DNA from: Pseudoalteromonas sp. P1-25
GTDB lineage: Bacteria; Pseudomonadota; Gammaproteobacteria; Enterobacterales; Alteromonadaceae
Assembly (NCBI RefSeq): GCF_001401805.1
Contig: NZ_LKDW01000009.1
Coordinates: 1 to 64,000 of the forward strand
DNA length: 64,000 nucleotides
Reading direction: 5' to 3'
The notes under the pieces were generated by a model that was given only the letters and a program-made list of their open reading frames with translations, was not told where the DNA came from and made no database searches. Numbering within the stretch: the stretch's first letter is position 1; every line of letters starts with the position of its first letter. Below, in pieces: positions 1 to 8,788 of the stretch. The position numbers and the translations under genes are program-made.

Positions 1-87
1 TCAGCTATCAGCTATCAGCTATCAGCTATCAGCTATCAGCTATCAGCTATCAGCTATCAGCTATCAGCTATCAGCTATCAGCTATCA
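1..87. repeat. 7-bp tandem repeat (TCAGCTA)n
   Basis: Twelve perfect head-to-tail copies of the heptamer TCAGCTA fill positions 1-84, followed by a partial TCA. The array touches the left edge, so its true length is unknown. Looser relatives of the unit (TCAGCTA near 163-170, then GCTGAAAGCTGAAAGCG near 181-196) lie between the array and the fdx terminator. The array is intergenic, downstream of fdx. It may arise by replication slippage; no function can be read from the sequence. Confidence 0.97.
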
Positions 88-204
88 AAAGCTTAAAAAA
101 ATCGAGAAATGAATGTAAAGCTACTTCAGTTTATTAACACAAATAACTGAACCTTCATCTTGATCAGCTAAAAACTGACGGCTGAAAGCTGAAAGCGCTA
201 AAAC

Positions 205-245
205 AAAAAACCGCTGTAGAGACCAAGCAACTACAGCGGTTTTTA
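205..245 (-). terminator. Rho-independent terminator after fdx
   Basis: A perfect 9-bp stem (CCGCTGTAG at 211-219 with CTACAGCGG at 231-239) is flanked by an A tract on the left and a T tract on the right. It could therefore terminate transcription in both directions. It lies just past the fdx stop and closes the isc operon. Confidence 0.85.
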
Positions 246-266
246 CGAAATCAAAGCCGTTTAGAA

Positions 267-605
267 TTAATGCTCTTCATTAACGATATTGAGATTGTAC
301 TTAGGTATTTCAACCACTAAGTCTTCATCTCTAATAACTGCTTGGCATCCTAAGCGTGATTCTGGCTCTAAGCCCCATGCTTTATCTAACATGTCGTCTT
401 CTAGCTCGTCGCTTTCATCTAGTGAGTCAAAGCCTTCGCGAATTACTAAGTGGCACGTGGTACATGCACACGATTTTTCACATGCATGGGGAATACTAAT
501 GCCATTTTTAAGGGCCACATCAAGGACTGTTTCGCCCTGTGGCGCTTCTAGTGCTGCACCGTCAGGACATAATTCCGGATGGGGAAGAAAAATAATTTGT
601 GGCAT
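267..605 (-). CDS. fdx: Fdx, [2Fe-2S] ferredoxin of the ISC system
   Basis: This is an adrenodoxin-type [2Fe-2S] ferredoxin that supplies electrons for Fe-S cluster assembly on IscU. The 112-residue protein has the four cluster ligands C42, C48, C51 and C87, in the same spacing as E. coli Fdx, plus an extra Cys at 46. The acidic stretch around residues 62-73 fits the surface that docks IscS and other partners. It is the last gene of the isc operon, 10 bases after hscA, and is followed by a strong terminator. The iscX gene that follows fdx in E. coli is not found here. Confidence 0.97.
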   Translation of the reverse strand: MPQIIFLPHPELCPDGAALEAPQGETVLDVALKNGISIPHACEKSCACTTCHLVIREGFDSLDESDELEDDMLDKAWGLEPESRLGCQAVIRDEDLVVEIPKYNLNIVNEEH

Positions 606-615
606 TCTAACCTCT

Positions 616-2478
616 TTAAACGTTGTCTACTGACTGCCCTGTAAGGGCTTTTTTAATTGATGCATCCATTCTGCGCGAGGCAAAATCGCTGCTAGCGTTA
701 TCTACTTTTTCAATTGCGGCTTTAATATCACTTGGTTGTGTCGCTGTTTCGCGCACCTTAGCAAGCTCGCTTATTTCAGCTCTTAAATTAGCAAGCTGAA
801 TATCATCAAGCAAATCACCATCCGTCGCAAGTGATGCTTCTAGCGCTTCTATAACACGAAGAGCTTCAACTTGCTGCTCTTTAAGCATGCGTGCTTGCAT
901 ATCGTCTTTAGCATTGCTCATTGACTCTTTTAGCATGTTAGCCACTTGGTCATCAGATAAGCCAAACGAAGGTTTAACTTGTATTTCAGCTTGCACACCT
1001 GTTGATTTTTCCATTGCTGATACACTCAGCAAGCCATCGGCATCCACTTTAAAGGTAACACGAATATGTGCAGCACCTGCAGCCATAGCCGGTATGCCTT
1101 TTAAACTAAATTTAGCGAGCGAGCGGCAATCGTCAACCAGTTCGCGTTCACCTTGAAGTACGTGTAAAGACATAGCTGTTTGGCCATCTTTAAACGTAGT
1201 AAATTCTTGTGCTCGAGCCACAGGAATAGTGGTATTACGCGGAATTATTTTTTCAACTAACCCACCCATCGTTTCAAGTCCAAGCGACAGTGGCAATACA
1301 TCAAGTAATAGCATGTCAGAATCAGGCTTGTTGCCCACTAATACATCAGCTTGTAATGCGGCACCTAATGCCACAACGCGATCAGGGTCGATAGATGTAA
1401 GCGGTTCTTTTTCAAAAAAGCTTTCCACTTGGCTGCGAACCAGTGGCATACGTGTTGAGCCACCTACCATTACAACCTGCAGCACTTCTTCGTTTTCAAT
1501 GCCAGCATCTTTTACCGCACGGCGACACGAGCGAAGCGTTTTTTTAACAAGCGGCATAGCCAACTCGTCAAAAGTCTCGCGTGTAACTTCTACGGTGTGT
1601 TTTTGCTCGTCAAATTCAAGTACTACATTCACTTTTGCGTACTGGCTCAGTGCTTCTTTACAGGCTTTTGCTTTATTTATAAATAAGCGCAGCACAGAAG
1701 GCGATAATGTAGAAATACCGGTTTGCTGCTTAAAGTAGTCCACCAATAACGCATCGAAATCATCACCGCCTAAGCTTGAGTCACCGCCGGTAGCCATTAC
1801 TTCAAACACACCTTGGTGCAAACGAAGTATTGAAATATCAAAGGTGCCTCCACCTAAATCATAAACAGCGATAATGCCTTCTTGGCCTGAATCTAAACCA
1901 TAGGCAACTGCCGCAGCGGTTGGCTCGTTTAATAAGCGCAATACGTTAATGCCCGCAAGCTCGGCTGCATCTTTAGTGCTTTGACGTTGTGCATCATCAA
2001 AGTAAGCCGGTACGGTTATGACAGCACCTAAAATGTCTTGGTTACCAAAACTTTGCTCTGCACGTGCTTTTAATGCTGATAAAATATGGCTAGAAGCTGT
2101 TACAGGGCTTATTTTTCCAGCTTCTGTTTGAATAGCTAGTGAACCGTTGTCTTCACAAAATTGATAAGGTAGCTGGCCATAACTTTGTTCAATTTCAGCT
2201 TGGGTTTTACCTAAAAAACGTTTAACTGAAATTAGGGTGTTTGCTGGGTCTTGTGTTGCTGCTTGTGCAGCTTCAGTACCGACTGTTATACCACCGGCTT
2301 GATAGCGTACAACCGATGGCAGCATGGCAGCACCAAGCTCATCTGTTAATGTACGGGCTTCGCCACTTTGTACCGTTGCTACCAATGAATTTGTGGTGCC
2401 TAGGTCAATTCCTATAGCTAATTTATGTTCATGTGGTGCCGCGCTCTGCCCCGGCTCAGCAATTTGCAATAATGCCAT
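616..2478 (-). CDS. hscA: HscA, Hsp70-family chaperone for IscU
   Basis: This specialised Hsp70 ATPase, with its J-protein HscB, promotes release of the Fe-S cluster from IscU to acceptor apoproteins. The 620-residue length is close to E. coli HscA (616). The N-terminal nucleotide-binding domain shows the Hsp70 phosphate-1 motif GIDLGTTNS (about residues 23-31), the phosphate-2 motif [11 protein letters not shown] and the adenosine motif [10 protein letters not shown]. The C-terminal part is the substrate-binding domain with a helical lid; its expected client is the LPPVK loop of IscU. It lies between hscB and fdx in the usual isc operon order, 10 bases before fdx. Confidence 0.98.
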   Translation of the reverse strand: MALLQIAEPGQSAAPHEHKLAIGIDLGTTNSLVATVQSGEARTLTDELGAAMLPSVVRYQAGGITVGTEAAQAATQDPANTLISVKRFLGKTQAEIEQSYGQLPYQFCEDNGSLAIQTEAGKISPVTASSHILSALKARAEQSFGNQDILGAVITVPAYFDDAQRQSTKDAAELAGINVLRLLNEPTAAAVAYGLDSGQEGIIAVYDLGGGTFDISILRLHQGVFEVMATGGDSSLGGDDFDALLVDYFKQQTGISTLSPSVLRLFINKAKACKEALSQYAKVNVVLEFDEQKHTVEVTRETFDELAMPLVKKTLRSCRRAVKDAGIENEEVLQVVMVGGSTRMPLVRSQVESFFEKEPLTSIDPDRVVALGAALQADVLVGNKPDSDMLLLDVLPLSLGLETMGGLVEKIIPRNTTIPVARAQEFTTFKDGQTAMSLHVLQGERELVDDCRSLAKFSLKGIPAMAAGAAHIRVTFKVDADGLLSVSAMEKSTGVQAEIQVKPSFGLSDDQVANMLKESMSNAKDDMQARMLKEQQVEALRVIEALEASLATDGDLLDDIQLANLRAEISELAKVRETATQPSDIKAAIEKVDNASSDFASRRMDASIKKALTGQSVDNV

Positions 2479-2519
2479 AATGCTCTTTTAACTCGTGTTG
2501 CTCGCTTTACAGCAAGTAA

Positions 2520-3047
2520 TTAATCGTCAAATAAACTGTCTTCAATGCGCTCAAGCTCGTCTTTCAGTTTATATACAAACTTTAATTTGCGAATATTATC
2601 AGCAGCTTGTTGATATTGCGCCTCATCGTTACTTGCAAGTTGCTCGGCAAGTTCATTACTGTACTGGGCTTTTAATTGTTTTATTTGTGATTCAAAATTA
2701 GCAATTGCGGTATCAGGGTCACTCGCCGATGCAAGCTCTTCAAGCTCTTCACGCAGCTCCATTTGCTGCATTAAAAACATTGGATCTTGCAGTGTTTGCT
2801 GCTCTGCACGAATATCAACACCTAACTCACTTAGCATATATTCGGCCCGTTTAACTGGGTGCTTAAGTGTTTGTAGGGCATCGTTAATTTCAGCCGTGCT
2901 TTGTACAGCCATCAACTTATCGCGACTACTCGCATTAGCCTGACGATCAGGGTGCACTGCGCGTTGCAGCTCAAGGTAGTGCTTATTTATTGTGGCCATG
3001 TCGATATTATAATCAACAGGTATCGCAAATAACTCAAAATAACGCAT
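2520..3047 (-). CDS. hscB: HscB, J-domain co-chaperone
   Basis: HscB delivers IscU to HscA and stimulates its ATPase. The N-terminal J domain carries the HPD tripeptide (in VHPDRQ), and the C-terminal half is a three-helix IscU-binding domain rich in Glu, Gln and Leu. I place the start at the ATG at 3047, giving MRYFELF, which matches the MxYFxLF opening of known HscB proteins. The frame could extend four codons to a TTG at 3059, but that has less support. The gene sits between iscA and hscA. A short stem-loop in the iscA-hscB gap may modulate readthrough. Confidence 0.96.
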   Translation of the reverse strand: MRYFELFAIPVDYNIDMATINKHYLELQRAVHPDRQANASSRDKLMAVQSTAEINDALQTLKHPVKRAEYMLSELGVDIRAEQQTLQDPMFLMQQMELREELEELASASDPDTAIANFESQIKQLKAQYSNELAEQLASNDEAQYQQAADNIRKLKFVYKLKDELERIEDSLFDD

Positions 3048-3077
3048 AACTTCAACCAATATAATTCACAAATAATA

Positions 3078-3103
3078 AAGCCCTACAATTACTGGCAGGG
3101 CTT
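3078..3103 (-). terminator. Stem-loop between iscA and hscB (possible attenuator)
   Basis: A 7-bp perfect stem (AAGCCCT at 3078-3084 with AGGGCTT at 3097-3103) with a 12-base loop lies inside the isc operon, between the iscA stop and the hscB start. It has no long T run, so full termination is unlikely. It could stabilise the upstream iscRSUA message or give partial attenuation. This is an inference. Confidence 0.35.
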
Positions 3104-3128
3104 ATAAATACTACAAAGGTAGTTGAGC

Positions 3129-3452
3129 TTAAACGGTAAAACTTTCGCCACAACCACACTCATCGGCTTGGTTAGGGTTATTAAATTTAAACCCTTCATT
3201 TAAACCTTCTTTGGTGTAGTCAAGCTCTGTGCCATCGATATAAACCAAGCTTTTAGCATCCACAATTAATGTAACGCCTTTAGCTTTAAAGGTTTCATCG
3301 TCTTCGTTTAGCTCATCAACAAACTCAAGTACATAAGCAAGACCTGAACAGCCCGTCGTTTTAATGCCAACGCGCAGGCCTAAACCCTTACCGCGGTTTG
3401 CTAAAAATGATTGTACGCGGTTTGCTGCCGCATCTGTCAATGTCACTGCCAT
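3129..3452 (-). CDS. iscA: IscA, A-type Fe-S cluster carrier
   Basis: IscA is a small A-type carrier that accepts and transfers Fe-S clusters, notably for [4Fe-4S] proteins. The 107-residue protein has the three invariant cysteines C35 (in TTGCSGLAY), C99 and C101 (in ECGCGESF), at the same positions as E. coli IscA. It is 10 bases downstream of iscU in the operon order R-S-U-A. Start and length are canonical. Confidence 0.98.
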   Translation of the reverse strand: MAVTLTDAAANRVQSFLANRGKGLGLRVGIKTTGCSGLAYVLEFVDELNEDDETFKAKGVTLIVDAKSLVYIDGTELDYTKEGLNEGFKFNNPNQADECGCGESFTV

Positions 3453-3461
3453 GAGTATCTC

Positions 3462-3845
3462 TTACTTCGCTTGTTTGCTTTTGTAATCAGCAATTGCTGC
3501 TTGAATTGCATCTTCAGCTAAAATTGAACAGTGAATTTTCACTGGTGGTAATTCAAGCTCTGCACTGATATCAGTGTTTTTAATGGTTGCTGCTTCGTCT
3601 AGTGTTTTACCTTTCACCCACTCTGTTACCAGTGACGATGAAGCAATTGCACTACCACAACCGTATGTTTTAAATTTAGCATCTTCAATAACGCCTTCAG
3701 ACGATACTTTAATTTGCAATTTCATTACGTCACCACATGCTGGTGCGCCAACCATACCCGTTGCCACTGACGGATCGTTTTTGTCAAGAACGCCCACGTT
3801 ACGTGGGTTTTCTACGTGGTCGATTACTTTATCACTATAAGCCAT
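3462..3845 (-). CDS. iscU: IscU, Fe-S cluster scaffold
   Basis: IscU is the scaffold on which IscS-derived sulfur and iron are assembled into a cluster. Conserved ligand cysteines are at C37 (APACGD), C63 (YGCGSA) and C106 (IHCSIL), matching E. coli numbering. The HscA recognition motif LPPVK is at 99-103. The length of 127 residues is one less than E. coli IscU. It lies between iscS and iscA and is tightly linked to both. Confidence 0.98.
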   Translation of the reverse strand: MAYSDKVIDHVENPRNVGVLDKNDPSVATGMVGAPACGDVMKLQIKVSSEGVIEDAKFKTYGCGSAIASSSLVTEWVKGKTLDEAATIKNTDISAELELPPVKIHCSILAEDAIQAAIADYKSKQAK

Positions 3846-3887
3846 AATTCTATCCTCATTACCTGCTACGGTAGATGCTCACACGTA

Positions 3888-5105
3888 TTAGTGGTGAGCC
3901 CATTCAACTGAATCTAAATCAATACCTTCTTGATGCATTTCCCACAAAGGAGACATCTCGCGTAGGCGACCGATAGAGTTTTTAATTAATTCAACGGTGT
4001 AATCAATTTCTTCTTCGGTAGTGAAACGACCAATACTGAAGCGAATTGAACTGTGTGCTAGTTCGTCGTTGCGACCAAGTGCGCGCAATACATATGAAGG
4101 CTCTAAACTTGCTGATGTACACGCAGAACCAGACGATACCGCTATATCTTTTACTGCCATAAGTAGCGACTCACCTTCAACAAAGTTAAAGCTGATATTC
4201 ACAATACCTGGAACAGATTGGTCTTGTGCGCCGTTAAAGTATACTTCGTCCATATCAGCCATAATGCCATCAATTAGGCGCTTACGTAATGCGCTGATAT
4301 GTGCGTGATCTTTTTCAAAATCTTGCTTAGCAATTCTAAATGCTGCACCCATACCTACTAGCTGATGCGTTGCAAGTGTACCTGAACGCATACCACGTTC
4401 GTGACCGCCACCGTGCATTTGCGCTTCTAAGCGAGCACGTGGTTTACGACGCACATAAAGTGCACCAATACCTTTAGGACCGTATACTTTGTGAGCAGAG
4501 AACGACATAAAGTCAACTTTAAGTTGCTGCACATCGATTAATACTTTACCTGCGCTTTGTGCTGCGTCTACGTGGAACATTATCTTACGTTCACGACACA
4601 TTTCACCAATGGTGTTAATGTCTTGAATTACACCTAGCTCGTTATTTACGTGCATGATGCTTACAAGTACAGTGTCTTCACGCATTGTTTCTTCAAGCTT
4701 TTTAAGATCTAGTAGGCCGTTCTCTTCAACGTCCATGTAGGTTACTTCAAAGCCTTGACGCTCGAGCTCACGACACGTGTCGATTACTGCTTTGTGCTCA
4801 GTTTTAGCGGTAATAACGTGCTTACCTTTCTTTTTGTAAAACTGCGCTGCACCTTTAATTGCAAGGTTATTTGATTCTGTAGCGCCCGAGGTGAAAACAA
4901 TTTCACGTGGGTCGGCATTAATTAAATCGGCAATGTCAGTACGCGCTTGGTCAACTACTTCTTCAGCTTGCCAACCAAAACGGTGCGAACGTGACGCAGG
5001 ATTACCAAAATTACCGTCCATTGTCAGGCATTGCATCATTTCTTTTGCAACACGCTCATCAACAGGCGTGGTCGCTGCGTAATCTAAATAAATCGGTAAC
5101 TTCAT
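3888..5105 (-). CDS. iscS: IscS, cysteine desulfurase
   Basis: IscS is a PLP-dependent desulfurase that converts cysteine to alanine and passes persulfide sulfur to IscU, TusA, ThiI and others. The 405-residue protein (E. coli 404) has the PLP-binding lysine in [10 protein letters not shown]. The mobile active-site cysteine sits in [10 protein letters not shown], and the N-terminus is [14 protein letters not shown]. It follows iscR after 24 bases and precedes iscU by 42. Confidence 0.98.
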   Translation of the reverse strand: MKLPIYLDYAATTPVDERVAKEMMQCLTMDGNFGNPASRSHRFGWQAEEVVDQARTDIADLINADPREIVFTSGATESNNLAIKGAAQFYKKKGKHVITAKTEHKAVIDTCRELERQGFEVTYMDVEENGLLDLKKLEETMREDTVLVSIMHVNNELGVIQDINTIGEMCRERKIMFHVDAAQSAGKVLIDVQQLKVDFMSFSAHKVYGPKGIGALYVRRKPRARLEAQMHGGGHERGMRSGTLATHQLVGMGAAFRIAKQDFEKDHAHISALRKRLIDGIMADMDEVYFNGAQDQSVPGIVNISFNFVEGESLLMAVKDIAVSSGSACTSASLEPSYVLRALGRNDELAHSSIRFSIGRFTTEEEIDYTVELIKNSIGRLREMSPLWEMHQEGIDLDSVEWAHH

Positions 5106-5129
5106 TTCTCTCTCCGCTGCAGGTCAACT

Positions 5130-5621
5130 TTATAGTTGACAGCTTACTTGAATGTTTTCCAACTGCTTAATTGCATTATTGATGCTGTTATCTTGGCGAG
5201 ATGCAATTTCTTTTACATCTGACTTTTCCACCAATTCAGCTAAGGTAATATTATTTAAAAACTCTTCGATGCGTGCGCTTAAATCAGACCATAAGCTGTG
5301 AGTTAAACACCGCATACCACTTTGACACCCGGTATCGGCACCTTGGCAGCGTGTTGCATCTACCGATTCGTCTACAGCGCTAATAACGTCGCCAACAGAG
5401 ATAACCGTGGCTTCTCGACCTAGCAAATACCCCCCGCCAGGACCACGAACCGAGCTCACTAGGCCATTCTTACGTAAACGGGCAAATAATTGCTCAAGGT
5501 AAGACAAAGAAATTTCTTGTCTTTGTGAAATATCAGCAAGGGCTACAGGGCCTACACTCGCATGTAGTGCAACATCCAGCATAGCTGTTACGGCATATCT
5601 GCCTTTTGATGTTAACTTCAT
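5130..5621 (-). CDS. iscR: IscR, Rrf2-family Fe-S regulator
   Basis: IscR is a [2Fe-2S] transcription factor that represses its own operon when loaded with a cluster and controls other Fe-S genes. The Rrf2 winged-helix DNA-binding domain covers roughly residues 1-80 ([18 protein letters not shown] is the recognition region). The cluster ligands are C92, C99 and C105, with H108. The first Cys spacing is one residue longer than in E. coli (92, 98, 104, H107). It is first in the operon. Three type-1-like IscR sites lie upstream at 5655-5795, so negative autoregulation is expected. Confidence 0.97.
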   Translation of the reverse strand: MKLTSKGRYAVTAMLDVALHASVGPVALADISQRQEISLSYLEQLFARLRKNGLVSSVRGPGGGYLLGREATVISVGDVISAVDESVDATRCQGADTGCQSGMRCLTHSLWSDLSARIEEFLNNITLAELVEKSDVKEIASRQDNSINNAIKQLENIQVSCQL

Positions 5622-5654
5622 AACGCCCCCCGCACAAAAGAGTGCAAATTTTAA

Positions 5655-5679
5655 TTACCAGAGTAAAATAGTCAAGTAT
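5655..5679 (-). promoter_or_regulatory. IscR type-1-like binding site, proximal
   Basis: Read on the minus strand, this 25-mer fits the consensus ATASYYGACTRWWWYAGTCRRSTAT at about 22 of 25 positions by eye. It contains TTGACT, which can double as a -35 element. It lies 34 bases before the iscR start, so bound holo-IscR would block transcription or its early steps. Confidence 0.65.
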
Positions 5680-5731
5680 TATCACTTGATAAAAATTTGA
5701 TTAAGAACCTTGTTCTATTAACAAATTTTTA

Positions 5732-5756
5732 ATACTTGACCTTTTTGGTCAAGTAT
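5732..5756. promoter_or_regulatory. IscR-like palindrome, middle
   Basis: A near-perfect inverted repeat: AATACTTGACC (5731-5741), five T, GGTCAAGTATT (5747-5757), with one more matching base on each side. About 22 of 25 positions fit the IscR type-1 consensus. It is the most symmetric of the three sites. Confidence 0.65.
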
Positions 5757-5763
5757 TAGGTGT

Positions 5764-5791
5764 ATTGTAATTACCTGAGTGTTTTAGTCAA
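5764..5791 (-). promoter_or_regulatory. Candidate sigma70 promoter for the isc operon
   Basis: On the minus strand TTGACT (5791-5786) is followed after 16 bases by TACAAT (5769-5764). Both are close to sigma70 consensus. The -35 lies inside an IscR-like site. A second TTGACT at 5675-5670 could serve a more proximal promoter. Confidence 0.45.
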
Positions 5792-5795
5792 GTAT
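5771..5795 (-). promoter_or_regulatory. IscR type-1-like site, distal
   Basis: Read on the minus strand, this 25-mer fits the IscR type-1 consensus at about 23 of 25 positions. It overlaps the -35 of the candidate promoter described next, which is the arrangement expected for autorepression. Confidence 0.65.
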
Positions 5796-5840
5796 TAGCT
5801 CATTATTTACCCGCAGGTTTTTATAACCAAATGCTATACC

Positions 5841-6569
5841 TTACTTAGGAATAGATTTATTAATTGAGGTAAGAATACCGCGCAGTATGTTTAGCTCAGC
5901 CTCTTCTGGGCGAGCTCGGTTAAACAAACGACGTAGCTTAGTCATCACTAAACCTGGGTGCTGCTTAATAATAAAACCAGTGTTATCAAGCGTCTGTTCT
6001 AAATGCTCGTAAAATAACTCTGTTTGTTTTGAACTAGGATAAGCAGTCTCATCGTCTGCTTGCTCTGCCTTTGGCTGCTGATTTAAAAACGCCATACGCG
6101 TTTCGTAACTTAGTGTTTGCACGGCCATAGCTAAATTAAGCGAGCTATATTCAGGATTTGCAGGAATGCATACATGGTAGTTACACAGTTGTAGCTCTTC
6201 GTTGGTCAATCCGCTATTTTCACGACCAAATACAAGTGCTACTGGGCCATTCGCCGCCTCAGCAACTAGCTTTTCACCGCACTCACGCGGCTCGACCATA
6301 GGCCAAGACAACGTGCGCGAGCGTGCGCTTGTGCCAATTGTTAATGCACAATCGGCAATGGCATCAGCCACGGTATCAACAATAACCGCATTGCCTAATA
6401 CATCGGTAGCACCGGCTGCAAGCGCGCTTGCATGGCTATCTACTTCACAAGCAGGGTCTACTAAATAAAGCTTTGATAAGCCCATGGTTTTCATGGCGCG
6501 GGCCGCCGAACCAATGTTGCCAGAGTGTGAGGTGTTAACTAAAACGATGCGAATATCATCTAAGATCAT
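5841..6569 (-). CDS. trmJ: TrmJ, tRNA 2'-O-methyltransferase (position 32)
   Basis: TrmJ is a SPOUT-class methyltransferase that uses SAM to 2'-O-methylate cytidine or uridine 32 in the anticodon loop of several tRNAs. The 242-residue protein has an N-terminal motif ([19 protein letters not shown]), a conserved RSRTLSWP segment, and the knotted SAM-binding region [15 protein letters not shown] ... [18 protein letters not shown] basic C-terminal extension of about 70 residues is typical of TrmJ rather than other SPOUT families. It lies directly upstream of iscR on the same strand, as in E. coli. Confidence 0.95.
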   Translation of the reverse strand: MILDDIRIVLVNTSHSGNIGSAARAMKTMGLSKLYLVDPACEVDSHASALAAGATDVLGNAVIVDTVADAIADCALTIGTSARSRTLSWPMVEPRECGEKLVAEAANGPVALVFGRENSGLTNEELQLCNYHVCIPANPEYSSLNLAMAVQTLSYETRMAFLNQQPKAEQADDETAYPSSKQTELFYEHLEQTLDNTGFIIKQHPGLVMTKLRRLFNRARPEEAELNILRGILTSINKSIPK

Positions 6570-6669
6570 TGCTGTGCTACTTTTCTATGCCAAAAAATTG
6601 TGCGAATTCTAACATAAAACAGCAATAAGATCCTAGATCCTTAAAGCCCGATCAACACGCTAAATGCCG

Positions 6670-7425
6670 TTAAACCATGGCCGCTTTTACATACACATCA
6701 AAACGGTTCTTTTTTGTTTTAATTTGCATGCTGGGTGTTTTGTCATTTAAAAATGGGGCGTAATCGGGGCGCTTTACAACAACACGCTTACTAGCAAGTG
6801 GATAGGCAAAATCAAGTAGATCATCTGCGTCGGTGTCTGCGCCAACAAGCTCTTGAAATACGCGCATTTCTTTTTTAACTAGCGCTGATTTTTCACGGTG
6901 TGGAAACATAGGATCTAAATACACTACATCGGGCATGCTCTCGCATTGCTCTAACAATGTATGGCTTGAGCCAAACACTAAGCTCATATTTTGCTGCATC
7001 CAAGGGCCAATTTCAGCGTCGTCGTAGGCACGTTTTAAGCCATCAAACAATAAAGCAGCTACCACAGGGTGACGCTCGTGCAGTATTACTTTGCAACCAA
7101 GAGAGGCCAGCACAAAGCCATCTCGTCCAAGGCCTGCGGTGGCATCAAGTACAACAGGCGTTGCGCCTTTATTTAGGCCCACCGCTTTAGCTATAGATTG
7201 CCCTTTTCCGCCACCAAATTTTCGCCTGTGCGCCACAGCCCCCGTTACAAAGTCTACGTTTATAGCGCCGAGCTTAGGTTCATCAGTTTTTAGTAGGTTT
7301 AGGCCTGTTTCGTCAAAATATAGGCTAAAACCGCTACAACTTTGCGCCCATTGGGTTAAGTTAAAGCGCGTTTCTAGCTCATTTAAATACGGGCGACACT
7401 CTTTAAAAGCACACTGAATAACCAC
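6670..7425 (-). CDS. rsmJ: RsmJ, 16S rRNA m2G1516 methyltransferase
   Basis: RsmJ methylates the exocyclic amine of G1516 in 16S rRNA. It shows the family signature [11 protein letters not shown] ... [12 protein letters not shown], the SAM motif [18 protein letters not shown], the catalytic-type motif YLDPMFPH, and a conserved KKEMRVFQ ... KRPDYAP tail. I choose the GTG at 7425 as start because GGAG lies six bases upstream and the resulting 251 residues match E. coli (250). The open frame extends 13 codons further to a TTG, which lacks this support. In E. coli it sits next to prlC; here a response regulator gene lies between them. Confidence 0.95.
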   Translation of the reverse strand: MVIQCAFKECRPYLNELETRFNLTQWAQSCSGFSLYFDETGLNLLKTDEPKLGAINVDFVTGAVAHRRKFGGGKGQSIAKAVGLNKGATPVVLDATAGLGRDGFVLASLGCKVILHERHPVVAALLFDGLKRAYDDAEIGPWMQQNMSLVFGSSHTLLEQCESMPDVVYLDPMFPHREKSALVKKEMRVFQELVGADTDADDLLDFAYPLASKRVVVKRPDYAPFLNDKTPSMQIKTKKNRFDVYVKAAMV

Positions 7426-7475
7426 TACACTCTCCGACGAAAAATTTCGGCTGCAGTATAACAAGCGTTAACGCA

Positions 7476-8657
7476 CTAAAATAGCTCTATATCGCTTTGA
7501 TGCGCAAGACTATGTGAGCTGGCCTCTTCTACTTTACTACGCAGGTTACACAATAATTCGTTGCGGCTCTCGGTCACTTGTTTAAGCTGGTATTTTATAA
7601 ACGCTAGATCACTATTTGCGGTTACTAACAGCTGCATCGTTTCGTCTAATTGAGACATGTATAAGGTTAAATCTGCAGGGTTTGCCTGTGCTTGTGTTTG
7701 TTTAATAGCGCAGTTTAGTTCATGCAGCTGCTCTATAAACTGCCTGGTGTAGTCATTTTGTACAACATTTTGGCTGGTAAGTTGCTTTACGATATCTTGC
7801 AAAGCAGTGCTAATTTGAGTGGCTTGCTCAAAGCTATTTTCGTTTCTTTCCATAGCAACGACCTTTTCGTTTGTCACCTCGAGTATGTGCGGGAATAAGT
7901 CTTTATAGCGGCCGTATAAAGCACGATTATCAGCCGGCATATTTTTAATTAATAAAGATATTTTGGGGTAGTTAATAATGGTGCTACTACCAATATCAAC
8001 AAATCGATTAGCATTGCGATGCTGCTCTAAAAGCTCTTGCTCGAGTGGGCATACACCACTTTCTAAACTATAAAAATAGCTTCCCCCTTGATACCAAAAT
8101 ACAATGACCACATCTAAATTAAACGGGGTAAAAAAAGCAAGTAAGTGCTCGCTTAATGACTGAAAGTTATGACAGTGATAGCTTTGCCCTACAAACCTTA
8201 CTATACGGCCCATGTCTCCCGATTCAGCTAAGGCCATTGCCGCTGTGTTTTGTGCTTTAGCGACATCATGTTTAAGTTTTACGCATTGCTGTCGGTACTC
8301 ATAAAGCACTTTAATACGCGCCATAAGTTCTTCTGTATTAAAGGGTTTGATGATGTAGTCAGACGCGCCTACACTGTAGCCTTTTACTCTATCGTTAAGC
8401 TCCACCTTAGAGGACAAAAACATAATAGGTATATCGTGTGTTGACTCATCTGCTTTTAATGCTTGGCAAATTTCATAGCCTGATTTACCGGGCATTTCTA
8501 TATCGAGTAAAACGATGTCGGGCGTGTGCTTTTTGGCTAGCTTAAATCCTTGTTCACCATCTTTAGCGTGAATAAGCTTACAAAAGCCTGCTAAAGCCTC
8601 TTCAATAATTCGATGAACATACAAATCGTCATCAATTGTCAGTACCAACTTGGCCAT
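7476..8657 (-). CDS. Response regulator with C-terminal sensor-like domain and coiled coil
   Basis: The N-terminal receiver domain (about 1-120) has the acidic triad in IDDD (9-11), the phosphoacceptor D52 in LLDIEMPG, a Ser in FLSSK and the conserved Lys in IIKPF. A linker helix (about 120-150) is followed by a globular region of about 120 residues (QSLSEHLLAFF ... YPKISLLIKNMP), which resembles the GAF-like output found in some Shewanella and Vibrio regulators. The last 110 residues look coiled-coil. There is no DNA-binding, GGDEF, EAL or HD-GYP output. No histidine kinase is adjacent. The gene lies between rsmJ and prlC. Its role is unknown; control by protein-protein contact is a guess. 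Confidence 0.85.
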   Translation of the reverse strand: MAKLVLTIDDDLYVHRIIEEALAGFCKLIHAKDGEQGFKLAKKHTPDIVLLDIEMPGKSGYEICQALKADESTHDIPIMFLSSKVELNDRVKGYSVGASDYIIKPFNTEELMARIKVLYEYRQQCVKLKHDVAKAQNTAAMALAESGDMGRIVRFVGQSYHCHNFQSLSEHLLAFFTPFNLDVVIVFWYQGGSYFYSLESGVCPLEQELLEQHRNANRFVDIGSSTIINYPKISLLIKNMPADNRALYGRYKDLFPHILEVTNEKVVAMERNENSFEQATQISTALQDIVKQLTSQNVVQNDYTRQFIEQLHELNCAIKQTQAQANPADLTLYMSQLDETMQLLVTANSDLAFIKYQLKQVTESRNELLCNLRSKVEEASSHSLAHQSDIELF

Positions 8658-8745
8658 GCCCTAGTCCATTTTGCTATGTATATACAAAGCATAGTACGGG
8701 TGCTTAAAATTACTAAAAACAATTGTCCAATATATTAAAAAATAT

Positions 8746-8772
8746 AAAAAAAGCGCCATATAGGCGCTTTAT
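8746..8772 (-). terminator. Terminator after prlC
   Basis: Stem AAAGCGCC (8750-8757) pairs with GGCGCTTT (8763-8770) around a five-base loop. The A run at 8746-8750 gives the U tract when read on the minus strand. It lies 16 bases past the prlC stop and separates prlC from the response regulator gene. Confidence 0.8.
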
Positions 8773-8788
8773 AAGGTTAACTAATTGT

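Noticed and set aside
1..87. Possible CRISPR array
   Set aside because: The unit is only 7 bases and there are no spacers between copies.
6202..6468. Antisense frame over trmJ
   Set aside because: It lies entirely within a well-supported gene and has no ribosome site or recognisable domain.
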